A DNA stretch of 64,000 nt, from assembly GCF_000715075.1 (NCBI RefSeq), contig NC_134095.1, positions 8,108,722-8,172,721 on the forward strand, read 5' to 3'. Position 1 is the first letter of the stretch; each line of letters begins with the position of its first letter. Positions 12,780 to 23,497 of the stretch are shown piece by piece. Source of the DNA: Nicotiana tabacum. Taxonomy: Eukaryota > Streptophyta > Magnoliopsida > Solanales > Solanaceae. The translations under genes were made by a program, and so were the position numbers. A model generated the notes under the pieces. It saw only the letters and a program-made list of their open reading frames with translations. It was not told where the DNA came from and made no database searches.

Positions 12780-13360
12780 ATCCTAGGAGAAAATTCATCA
12801 GACTAGGATTTGATATCTTATCTTAGGAGAAAGATTCATCGGACTAAGATTTGATATCTTATCTTGGGAGAAAAATTTCATCGGACCAAGATTGTGACTC
12901 TAGGAGATAAATCGTCAGACTAGGTCCATTTTGTTGTGATCTTAGGAGAAAGATTCATCGGACTAAGATTTGGTATCTTATCTTGGGAGAAAAATTTCAT
13001 CAGACCAAGATTTTGACTCTAGGAGATAAATCGTCAGACTAGGTCCATTTTGTTGTGATCTTAGGAGAAAGATTCATCCGACTAAGATTTTATTATATTA
13101 TCTTGGGAGAAAAATTTCATCAGACCAAGATTTTGACTCTAGGAGATAAATCGTCCGACTAGGTCCATTTTGTTGTGATCTTAGGAGAAAGATTCATCCG
13201 ACTAAGATTTTATTATATTATCTTGGGAGAAAAATTTCATCAGACCAAGATTTCTATCTTAGGAGAAAATTCATCGGACTAAGATTTGATATCTTATCTT
13301 GGGAGAAAAATTTCATCGGACCAAGATTGTATCGGGAGGGAAGTTCATCAGATTAGAACT
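12780..13360. repeat. Hairpin array: 14 inverted-repeat units in 119-120 bp trimers
   Basis: Each unit is a 6-7 bp stem, a loop like GAGAAA-ATTCATC-GA, then the matching stem. Stems seen include ATCCTAG/CTAGGAT (12780-12809), ATCTTAG/CTAAGAT (12820-12850), ATCTTGG/CCAAGAT (12861-12892) and GACTCTAG/CTAGGTC (12896-12926, one bulged base). The last three alternate as a higher-order repeat of about 120 bp. Stem changes are compensatory while the loop stays similar. No protein is encoded. Confidence 0.85.
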
Positions 13361-14880
13361 TTTTATCCTAAGAGGAAAATGTAAAGATCAATGATTTGAG
13401 AAACTTACCTTCGTAATTTCTTCTTTTCTTTTCTCCTCCCTTCGCTCTGCTTTGTTCTTGCTTGCTGGGGATAATACCACTGTGGGAGTCTCCTTTCTTC
13501 CCCTCCTTTAAATTCAAATTTTTTTTTTCAGAATTTATTTTCTCTCAACACTGCTGAGGATAAAAGTGTTATCTTCTTGGGATAACGTTGTTGAGGATAA
13601 CGCTGCTGGGGAATTTTATCCTTCCAAATCGATGCTTCATTCTTCTGGAAACTGCTGGGGATGATAATGGCTCTTTGCTTTTCTGAGCACAAATGTCATC
13701 CCTTTGTTCTGTCTGCTGGGGATCAACTTCCTTCATTGGAAACTTATTATGTCGGGGGCAACACTGGTTCAAAGACCACTTCCCTTGAGACTGGTGTTAT
13801 TTTTATTCTTCCTCGAATGGGTACCTGACTTCCAGAAAATTTTCCAAATGAAAGGAAAATTTTCTGCCCCAGTTTTACAGTCTCCCTTATGGCATGCATT
13901 TTCCGACATCAATGCCATTTCTTTTACCTGTTTCAAATTAAACAAAATTTGTTAGTTTAAAAAAAACGGTGGTTGGTTGTGATACTCCTACTGGGGATGG
14001 CTTTCCCTTTCTCCTTCCTTGCTCTGCGTTCCACAACTTGTTGGGGATGATATTATTTGCTGGGGATAATCCCTTTCCGCTGGGGATATCCCTCTTCTTT
14101 TGTGGCACAACTCGGAAATTGGCTTTTCCCCCGACCTTTTAGTCTCGCATCAATTTCCCAAATCATGCTCATTGCTCTCCTTGCTGTGTTCATGGGCCTT
14201 GGCCTTGAGGTTTATAACCTTTGGTTTTGCAAGGATATCCCTCTTGACACTCGTCAATCCTTTTGCTGGGGATATCTTTCTTGACACTGGCCTCGCGCTT
14301 GTTCCTTCCTGACTTATTACTTGGATGTACTAGTCAGATCTTATCTTGGAAAGCTGATGGTCTACTTTGAAGTCATTTCCCACTGGTCTTGACCAAACAA
14401 ACTCTACTGGGGAAATTTCTATGAAAGGAAAAGATAAAAGGGAACAGAATAAAAGACAAAGGAAAAAATGACTCTTTAACAAAAGAAACTATAAATAAAA
14501 CCTATCAAACGAAAACACTAACTCTAATGGTCATGACATGCATATGTGGCCTATCCTTCGTCATCAATCGTCTTTCGAGGTCTTCCCTTGACTATCCCCC
14601 ATCTGATTCCCAATCTTATTCGACTTGTAGTGCCCGAAGGGTTTTCACTATCAAGCCTCTCTCATTTTGGTTTTTCTCTCAGCTTGCGTCGCCTTATGGT
14701 GTCCGTAAAGATTTTCACCGATAAGACTCTCTCATTTGTATCACTTTCCAGCTGGGGATTTGGAGTGTTGCCGGTATGACTCTCTCTGCTGGAGATTAGA
14801 GTCCTTTCTGCTGTGGAACAGAATGTTATGTTCGCCGGTAAGATTCTCATTTGTCTGACTTGGCATCTTTTGCAGACTGA
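13361..14880. other. Tat-like interior: dispersed CTGCTGGGGAT motifs, non-coding
   Basis: Contains about ten copies of (T)GCTGGGGA(T): exact CTGCTGGGGA at 13603, 13652 and 13713, and near copies at 13462, 13984, 14057, 14077, 14263 and 14750. A second motif, CACCGATAAGACTCTC and variants, recurs at 14640-14850. No gene recognised on either strand. Confidence 0.6.
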
Positions 14881-16960
14881 TCAGAAGGTCTTTCTTTGGA
14901 CCGTAATGTGAGTTTTTTGGATAGGCTTAGAAATAAAGGGTATTAAAGGCTCAAAAACAAATCAAATTTGGGGTTCAAAATTACAACCTTCGAAATCATA
15001 TTTGTTTACAACAAGCGCAACCTTTGCCCCAGTTTCTTGCTTGGGGATTATTTATTATTATATACATTTTTTAAATTTTTATTACACCATGCACACTGTG
15101 ACTATTGTGGCCATTATTCACCCTATGACCGAGCCGTGAAGCGCCTACGTATCCTCTTTGAGGAATCAGGTCAAACGTAGTTCCCAATTCCTCTGTTTTC
15201 TTTTGACTTTCTTTTGTTTTTTTTGTTATCATTTTTCTCTTTTTATTTTTTTTTTCGTTTTTTTTTGATTTTTTTTTCTTTACCTTCCAGGCTCGTATTT
15301 CCTAGTCGTTGCTATTGATTCCGAACGAGGGGTATGAAAGAAAATAAATAAGGCTCAAAAAGGGGTAACGAAGGAAAAAGTGTTTAGGTAGCAGAACAAA
15401 ATGCCTTCGTCATTCCAGTCTTTAAAACATGCCAAGTGCAAACAACATAATTGAACATAGATTTATAGTCTCTTCCGACGGTGCTGGTCTTGACAATTAT
15501 GTTAAACACTTGCTTTTCATTTGTCATTTCTAAAGCACTGCTGGGCGACACTCTCACTCTCATGAACGACCCTCATGCCAATTTGGCGAATCTTGCATTT
15601 AACGGTTTTCTTTAAGTTTTACTTGCCCCAGTTCCACATGACTCAGGCTTCAAATAATCTCAAACTGTTCTTATTTTCCTTAAATGCTTTGAACACCTTC
15701 CCAGGGTTTTATGATTAACTTTTAAGATTAGGCCCAATATGTGCGCAAGTCATGTCACGAGAATCGGCGCTGAACAAAATGATAAAAGGACTAAACAAAA
15801 AGATGACTGGAAACAATAAATGACCGGATTTGCTTTAGACTACCGGCGAGATGGTTTGAATAATAAAACAAACAAAACAACTAGAATAAAATCCTAACAC
15901 AGCCTTGACAAAACTTAAACAAACTGATATGACAAATCGGAAAGATAAGAAGGTTTGACACAAGACAATATTCGGATTACAACCCTAAGAATAATCCGGA
16001 CAATAGAAATGACAACAAAATAAACCACCAACAGCTTCAATCTTGCTAACCAAGGAACGGAGCGTCCTCTCATTTTATCAAAATTGGCATCTTAGCCACT
16101 AAGCTTTGCATTAGTATTTCCTAGACCATTATCAGCTTCAACATCATCAACCTCCGCCAACAAGTTCTCGATAGGGTTCGAGTGCTTCTGTTATCAGGCC
16201 TGATCCCCGCAAAGTGTGCTTCTGGGTTTTGTATTTCCGGCTTACCACAAACCAACCACCTTAACTTTCTTTGTGATTCAACGCGAAACAGATTAGAATG
16301 GACTCCGTCGGTCCCCCTTATTAATAACATCTTTTCCTCTCTTTTTTTCATTTTTTTTTCTTTCAATTTTTTTTTTTCGATTTTTTTTTTCATTTTTTCT
16401 TTTCTTTTCTTTTTTTTTTTCGATTTTTTTTTTCATTTTTTGTTGTGGTCGAATCTTATGGAGATTGCCTACGTATCATGCCCCGCATGAATCAGACCTT
16501 GCGTAGTTCGGACCAATAAAATATAAACAATACTAATCATTTTTTTTTTCCACTTTTCATATTAAAATAAATTGGGTTTCAAAGGTTTGAAGAAGACCTA
16601 CAAACTCGAATATCAAACAACCCACATATTTTAATCAAAAGATTTACAACTCCAAAAACAAATGGCCAGCTTCCTTTCTCCGTTTGACAAATGCAACCAA
16701 ACGACTATTTTTGCAAATGTGGCCCCTTCCAAATCTCACATGAATTTTGAGGCCGGGGAGGATTATTTTGACACTTTACAAACTTGTCCGTTCTTTTACG
16801 AAAATAACCTTTTGACAATTGAAAGATACTCTAAGGCTATTTCGGCAAGAACGGTTTTAAGACGCGGCCGAAGCTGGCTCGGCTTTATTTTGACCAAAAA
16901 TTCAAATGGTATTCACCTAACCGCTCACTCTTTGTTTTTTTTTCTTCAAATTACAATAAA
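14881..16960. other. Tat-like interior: non-coding with pyrimidine tracts and two CCTACG hairpins
   Basis: Holds hairpin copies 2 (15141-15183) and 3 (16463-16511), T-rich low-complexity DNA at 15190-15290 and 16330-16450, and otherwise unassigned AT-rich sequence. Short ORFs here are made of Lys/Glu or Phe runs from the homopolymers and are not genes. Confidence 0.5.
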
Positions 16961-16970
16961 AACCGGGTAT

Positions 16971-17405
16971 TGCAAACACGGCCCTTCAGCACCTCGGGGA
17001 CGAAGATTTTTAAGGCTGTGTGGGTCAACTAGACCAAAAATCCTAAACATGACCCAAAAGGTGGCTGTTTATGCAAAGTTAGCCTTCCGGCGTCCCTTTC
17101 GGGAACATTCGGCTATTTATGACAAAACAACATCACCTGACTTATTTACGACTCTTTTTATCGTTTTTCAAATTAGAAAACTCAATATTGCAAACACGGC
17201 CTTTCAACGTCTCGGGGACGAAGATTTTTAAGGCTGTGTGGGTCAACTAGACCAAAAATCCTAAACATGACCCAAAGGTGGCTGTTTATGCAAAGTCAGC
17301 CTTCCGGCGTCCCTTTCGGGAACATTCGGCTATGTCTTGATAAAACAACGTCACCCGACTTCTTTATGACAAAATTAAAATTTGACATATTTTTTTTGTT
17401 GCTAT
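16971..17405. repeat. About 218-bp direct repeat, two copies
   Basis: Copies start at 16971 and 17189 with TGCAAACACGGCC and share CTCGGGGACGAAG, a block ending GGTCAACTAGACC and TCCCTTTCGGGAAC. A partial third copy of the end lies at 17440-17480 after a G-run (17418-17432). The CGTC/GACG and TCCC/GGGA parts can form short hairpins. Confidence 0.8.
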
Positions 17406-17540
17406 TTTTTAGCAAAAGGGGGGGGGGGGGGGTTGGACACCACCTGACTTATTTATGACAAAATTAAAATTTTGACACATTTTTATTTATTTATTGGTTT
17501 TTGGCTATTTTAGCAAAAAGGTGGGGTTGGACCCGATGAG

Positions 17541-17591
17541 GGTTGCCTACGTATCTCACATCCGGTGAGAATCAAACCCGCGTAGTTCGGG
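17541..17591 (-). repeat. CCTACG nested hairpin, copy 4 of 4
   Basis: Outer stem CTACG/CGTAG and inner stem CTCAC/GTGAG, with unpaired ATC and GAATCAAACC between them. Other copies: 11164-11213 (CTACAT/ATGTAG with CCTG/CAGG), 15141-15183 (CTACGT/ACGTAG with CCTC/GAGG) and 16463-16511 (CTACG/CGTAG with CATGC/GCATG). Given on the minus strand because that is the element's sense strand. Confidence 0.8.
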
Positions 17592-18605
17592 CAAATTAAC
17601 CGAACTATTTTAAAACAGGATTTTTTTTTCAACAACAAATAACAAAACCACTTTCAAAGCACAACTCTTTTCATTTTCATTTTGAATTTTTCAGAAACGA
17701 ATAAAAAAAACTATTTTAAAAGTAAGACTCTTTTTCATTGTCATTTTCAGGGGAAGACAAACTATTTTTCTTTTTATATATATATATTTTTTTATATATA
17801 TATATATATATATTTTTTTTGAAAAATAAGACAGAACAACGATTTTTTTCTTTCTATTTTTCTTTGCTTTTAATAAAACAAACTAATAAAATATTTTTTT
17901 CATTTTCTCAAAATTTCGGTAGAGTTTTGACAGTATTTGGGCATTGGTTTTTTTTTCAAAAATAAACAGTCAATTCCCTAACCGCTATTTCTTTTTTTTT
18001 TCAATTTTAGAATATTATTCCTGATATTCAAAAGTCAGTCAACACACGAGTCCGAATCAAATAAATGCGCAAGTAGCAGCAAGTAAGATGCATCAGGATG
18101 GTCATTTTCATTTTTTGGTACACCTGTCCTAGACAGACCCAACCCCTGTGTTGAGCCTCCAAAGTCAAATGCACGTGATGCAAACAAACGTTCCTACTAG
18201 GGATCCGGCATGAAGCTGAGTTATTCTAAGTGAAAAACTTGAGGCATATTGTTCTAGCCCTGGCTCACCCAAGTGGACAGCTTGAGCCGAAGTGGGGGCA
18301 ACGTACCGGGAGCACGAAAGTCTGCCCGGCCTAGTTACTTGTCCTAACTTCGTCTTATTTGGTATGACTTCTAACAGAAAGGTAGACCATGCGCACGTGT
18401 ACACCATAAATTCAGAAGACTCAGAAAGAAGAAGGGTTTCGTAGCAGTTTTATATACACAATTCAGATAATATTAAAGCGGTAAAAAGCAACATTTAGCA
18501 CATTAAGCATAAATCATGTAAAAATCAGATAATAAATAAAGCCAACTATAACAATTATTTCAAGCTCGAATTCTTGAACCCTGAACCAGTGGTTCTGGGT
18601 ACTTC
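17592..18605 (-). other. Tat-like leader region, non-coding
   Basis: Between hairpin copy 4 and the primer site: poly-T tracts, a TATA-repeat microsatellite at about 17776-17813, and roughly 600 bp of mixed sequence where a leader and gag would start in an autonomous relative. An 80-codon minus-strand ORF (18165-18407) resembles nothing I recognise. Confidence 0.5.
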
Positions 18606-18623
18606 TCCCCAGCAGAGTCGCCA
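18606..18623 (-). other. Primer binding site, tRNA-Arg type
   Basis: The minus strand reads TGGCGACTCTGCTGGGGA, four bases inside the 5' LTR. From memory, the plant tRNA-Arg(ACG) 3' end would require TGGCGACTC, two differing bases, then CTGGGGA, so the match is near-complete. Ogre/Tat elements are known to use tRNA-Arg. Confidence 0.8.
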
Positions 18624-18627
18624 GAGC

Positions 18628-21600
18628 TGTCACACCTCCTTTTTCCGCCCCCGCGAGGGTGCGTAGGGAGTTTTTTCCAATTAAACGACAGTCGAAACGG
18701 GATTTGTTTGTTTGTTTCAGAGTCGCCACTTGAGAATTTTAAGGCGTCCCAAGTCACCAATTTTAATCCCTGAATCGAGGAAAATATGACTCTGTTTATT
18801 ATTCTGCGAACCAGAAATCCTGAGTAAGGAATTCTGTTAATCCGGAAGAAGGTGTTAGGCATTTCCGAATTCCGTAGTTCTAGCACGGTCGCTTAATTGT
18901 TTTTATTCTTGGCTTAATTATCTCAATTTTACATTTTTTATTGCATGATTTTGTTATCGCTTCTGTTTAGATTGTTTATAATTAAAGACTCTTCTTCGAA
19001 TCGAATCACGCATACGTGTATTCGTTTTATATATTATATTTTTTTAACGTGAAAAATCGTGTCACGCATACGTGTACACAATGATATTGATAATATATTT
19101 ATTATAAAATAATTATTTTGCGAAATTGTGTTTTAAATAAAATCAAGAACATTCACACTTTTTGTATGATTAAGTAGTGAACCGCACATCTCCGGTTTTA
19201 TGAAATTAATTTAAGATCCTCCGAAGAATCTCTTTTTATTAAAAATTTGCTCGAAGTTGCGCGAACGCATAATCCGAATTGCCTTTAGAAGTATAATCAA
19301 GTCACGCGAACGCATCCCTAATTATGCAAATATTCTTGACAGTAATATAAATTTTTCACAAATTGTTTAGTACATCCATATATTTTTTGTGAAAGTCATG
19401 GTAAACCACTATTTGAGACGCCTCTAAATTACTCGAAAAGGATTCACAAATTATTGAGTGTTGACCACAAATTATATTTTTTCGCGTATAAATTATATTC
19501 CTCCAAGCCATTCAAATTTAGGGAGTAAAAATGAACAACGTGTGATTAATACTACCATTTGTAGTGAATACATTATTTGCCTACCCAAATAAACAACGTG
19601 CGAATTACGTATAAACATTGGGAAAGAATTGATGTAAGAAAGGAAATGATATTTTCCAAGAATTTTCATTATTCTATTTGAGGCGAATACTATTTTTTAT
19701 ATTTTTTGAAAATGTTGCAATTTATAAATACAATCTTCTTCTACACCATTTGTTTTTAATCCAAATGTATGATTATTTGGTTAATTTGCTCACGATAATT
19801 GAATTTAGGATAAATATAATCAAACCAATTCTTATTCTCGGCCTATGCGAATATTTGCAAACACTAGCTCTATATTTTGTACAAATTATTGACATTATTT
19901 TTTTATACTTCGTTTTTTTTAGAATTGAATTGATCTCACTCTCAAAATAACTATGGCCATTTGTTATTAAGAAAGAAAACTAATCTACCAATTGATTTAA
20001 TAAGACGACATCACATACAACGCCAACATACATCATGAACTGTTTGCAATATTCCAACATTGTAATCGTAACAGATTATATCAATTCACCTTTCAACTAT
20101 TGATTATACACATAACCATTATTGAGCCATATATGATCAAAATACAACTAACAATCATCTAGCTTTGAACAAAATCAAATATTGGACGAGATATGCTAGT
20201 AATATAGTTTCTTGGTATTTCCATATTATCCTACGCTTAACCAACAATATCACAAAATGTAATTAATGGCCAACTTTCTGCAATGTTCCCTATCTCAACA
20301 ATTCAAACAGTAAATGTCATCACTAGTCCTCAAAACATATAAGATTATCGTGGAATTTACTACTCCCGAAGGTTAATTAGTTAACAGTTTATCATGTCAA
20401 GTATAATACTATATTAACCAACTAAAACAAAACTGAAACTTAAACTAATAAAATTTAAATGAGTAGAAGACATCCTTATAATTCCAAACTTCATTTACTT
20501 GCCATGTTGAAGCTTTTCATGACATGAATTTACAGATATGTACCTGATATTGGAAACAAAAGAAAATGATGATGAGAATCAGCGACAGTAATAACAATAC
20601 AACAACAACAGTCCAGCAACAGTAACAACCCAGGAACAGAGTTTGCAAACCAGTAGAACAGTAATCCCAAAAACAAAAACTTCAAGCTTTGATGAAACAA
20701 CAATTAATTCTGATTTCAAACAATGAAAGAAAGCAGAATATTTTTTTTTAGTTTTTTATTTTTATTTCAAAGTTTAAATATTTTTCGGAATTTTCTCTCT
20801 CTTAAATGTTCAGCCCCTTTTTTTCTCTCTATTATTTTCAGATTCGTTTCTCTCTCGTTCTTATTCTCTGTCTGTGTATTTTCTTCTATCTCCTCCTTAA
20901 TATGATTTCAAGACTTCCTATATATAACCCATCCCATAAATCTTTCAATTAATTAAAATCAATACTTTTTCTCTACCAAACCCATTATCCTCCCACTCAT
21001 CCCCATTACATTAAATAAACATATCACACCACCCCATTATATTTTGTCCCCCATGCCTAACATAAAATAATACAAGATTCCCCCACTAAATTTTGTCTTG
21101 TCCCCCCTTTATATTAAATAACCATATCACAACCCACCCCATTTCATTTTGTCCCCCGTGCTTCATATAAACAATTACAAAATGTACAATTCCTAAACTA
21201 CCCCTCCGACCCTATTGCAAATTACTATTTTACCCCCGAAAGTACTATAAATTACCAAACTACCCATCAGCTATAACACATCAATTAATCAAACTTAACC
21301 AAAATATAGACAATATGATTAATTTCTAACAATGTTCAAACAACAAATTTCATGAACATGATTTCTTCAACATTTCAACAACAAATCACATGAACATGAT
21401 TTCTTCAACATTTCAACAACAAATCACATGAACTCAAATTGAACAACAAAGAACAACTAAAATTTGATTGAACAATATTTTAGCAACAAACAATCCTATT
21501 TTCGGATTCAACAACAACAACAAACAAGTATATTTAGATTTCTAAATTCAATAATATTGAACTTAAAATCAACTACTCTAACAACATTACAACAAACAAT

Positions 21601-23492
21601 TCCTATATTAAACTTAAACAAGATTATGAGACAAATTCAAGAAATAATCATAAATGATAAACAAGAAATCAAACTATACAAAATTCGGATTCAAGATCAT
21701 CCAAACAAAGTATGAACATGAATGAATCTATTTTAACACAACAAACATGGCGGATTAAATGATTAAACCAACATTAATAATTTCTGGAAAATATATAACA
21801 ACATGAAACAAATTGAAGAAATAATCAATTAAATTTTAATTTGAATCTAACAAACATCAAGCTAACAAATTCTTACCTAAACAATAAAACAAACATGAAA
21901 TAAACATGAAAACAAATTAATTAATTTACCATTTGAATCTAAAAATTAAAATCAACAAAACACATGAACAAACTAGAAAATTATTTCAAACGATAGACAA
22001 ACCAAACAAGAATTAAATCATTTATCGATTTTGGATCCGAAAAATACCAAACAAAATCTGGACGATAAATGAGATTCAAAACCAACTAACCGGAAATGAA
22101 ACGACGAACAACGATTGTAAACAAATCTGTCCGGGCCTCGACTCAACGAAAGACCTTCGAACCTTTGACGATTCGAAGAAGATGAAGCAATGGCAAAATA
22201 GAAGAACCTGCTGCGACGATCAGCAGAAGCAGTCCGTTAAACACCTGCTGCGACGAGCAGCAGCAGCACGACGTCGAGAGGCAGCATGAAGCAGATGGGG
22301 TGCGTTTGGCTTGCTTGTACGAAGAAGATGAAAGCAGCAACATCATCGGCGAGGCAGACGACACAACACCGGAGGTTTGTTTGGACGAAGCTTCTGCTTC
22401 AGCAGTAGCGGCTGGGGACGGAGAAGGTCGACGCGATGGCAGTCATAGCTGCCTGTGTCAATGAGGCAGAAGCTGGACGAGGCAGCAACGTTTGGTTGTA
22501 GCAGATGAACTCGACGATGGCTGTTTTAAGCAGTCCTTCAAAGCGGACGCAGCTTGACGCAGCAGACATTTTCGTTGGTGCCGAAGAAAGATGACGAAGG
22601 AGCGGGCAGTCCATGGACGAGCTGGAAGGAGGGATCGTTTATAGTGGGCTTTCCACCATGGGAGGGCAGCTATGGCGATGGTGGTTGACGACGAAGACGT
22701 AGCAAGGTGGTGGTGGATGTCGCGGGTTTGAAGATGGTGAAGGAGAAGAAGCAGACGGACATGGGTTCGAGGCCAGCCATGGACGAGCTGCCATGGATGT
22801 GTGTGTGAGAAAACTTGGAGAAGATGGAGAGAAGGAAAGGGGGGGGGGGGGGGGATCTTCTTTAGGTTTTTTAGGGTTTTTGGTTTTTTTTTTTTGTTTT
22901 GTTTTTGTTTTGTAAAAAATGAAAGACAAAGGGGGTTTGGGTCTTTTGGGTTATGGACTGGGTCGACCCAGTTCGAAATGGACTGGGTCGTAGGGAAGAT
23001 TGGGCCATTTTTTGGGCCTGTGGCTTGAAATTGAAGAAGAGGCCCAATTCCGGCTTTCTTTATTTTTCGCTCTCTTTTCTTCTTTTATTTCTCTAAAACT
23101 AAATTATAAAAATACTTAAACTATTATTAAGAATTAAATTAAGTTATAAAAGCGCAAATTAACTCCCAATAACAATTAACGCACAATTAAGTAATAATTA
23201 AGCATAAAATTGTATATTTGGACATTAAATGCTAAAAATGCAAACGATGCCTATTTTTGTAATTTTTAATTTTTGTAAAACAAATTTAATTACTAACAAT
23301 TGTAGAATTAAATCCTACATGCAAAATGCGACATATTTTTGTATTTGTTTTATTAATTTAGCAAATAAACATGCACAGACAAATACAAATAATTATTCAA
23401 AATATCACAAAATTGCACACCAAAGAAAAATCATTTTATTTTTGAATTTTTTTGGAGTAATTCTCATATTGGGCAAAAATCACGTGCTTACA
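18628..23492 (-). repeat. 5' LTR of the Tat-like element (4865 bp)
   Basis: Same content as the left copy, with scattered substitutions and small indels (for example a longer G-run near 22840). As the 5' LTR of a minus-strand element it would hold the promoter. I could not pick out a convincing TATA box. Confidence 0.9.
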
Positions 23493-23497
23493 TAACA

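Larger units (their letters stand above)
6176..23492 (-). mobile_element. Non-autonomous Tat/Ogre-like LTR retrotransposon, 17.3 kb, complete
   Basis: Bounded by two LTRs of about 4.86 kb and by an exact 5-bp target duplication TAACA (6171-6175 and 23493-23497). The minus strand is the sense strand: the tRNA-Arg-type primer site lies next to the right LTR and the polypurine tract next to the left LTR. Very long LTRs and this primer type fit the Tat/Ogre lineage. The 7.6 kb interior holds no recognisable gag, protease, RT, RNase H or integrase. It consists of several tandem-repeat arrays, low-complexity pyrimidine tracts and hairpin motifs. The two LTRs look at least about 98% identical by eye, so this is among the youngest insertions here. 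It landed exactly at the LTR/polypurine junction of element 2. Confidence 0.88.

Noticed and set aside
12795..13345. Possible hammerhead ribozymes, because loops contain CUGAUGA on the sense strand
   Set aside because: No stem II followed by GAAA and no cleavage-site context; the flanks form one simple hairpin instead of a three-way junction.
16121..16490. Lys/Glu- and Phe-rich ORFs on both strands
   Set aside because: Products of T-rich homopolymer tracts; no domain and no conserved frame.
16662..17231. 189-codon plus-strand ORF
   Set aside because: Antisense to the Tat-like element and crosses the 218-bp repeat; nothing recognisable.
11164..17591. CCTACG hairpins as tRNA or SINE-derived sequences (GATTC resembles a B box)
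   Set aside because: No A box at the right distance, no acceptor stem and no tRNA fold.
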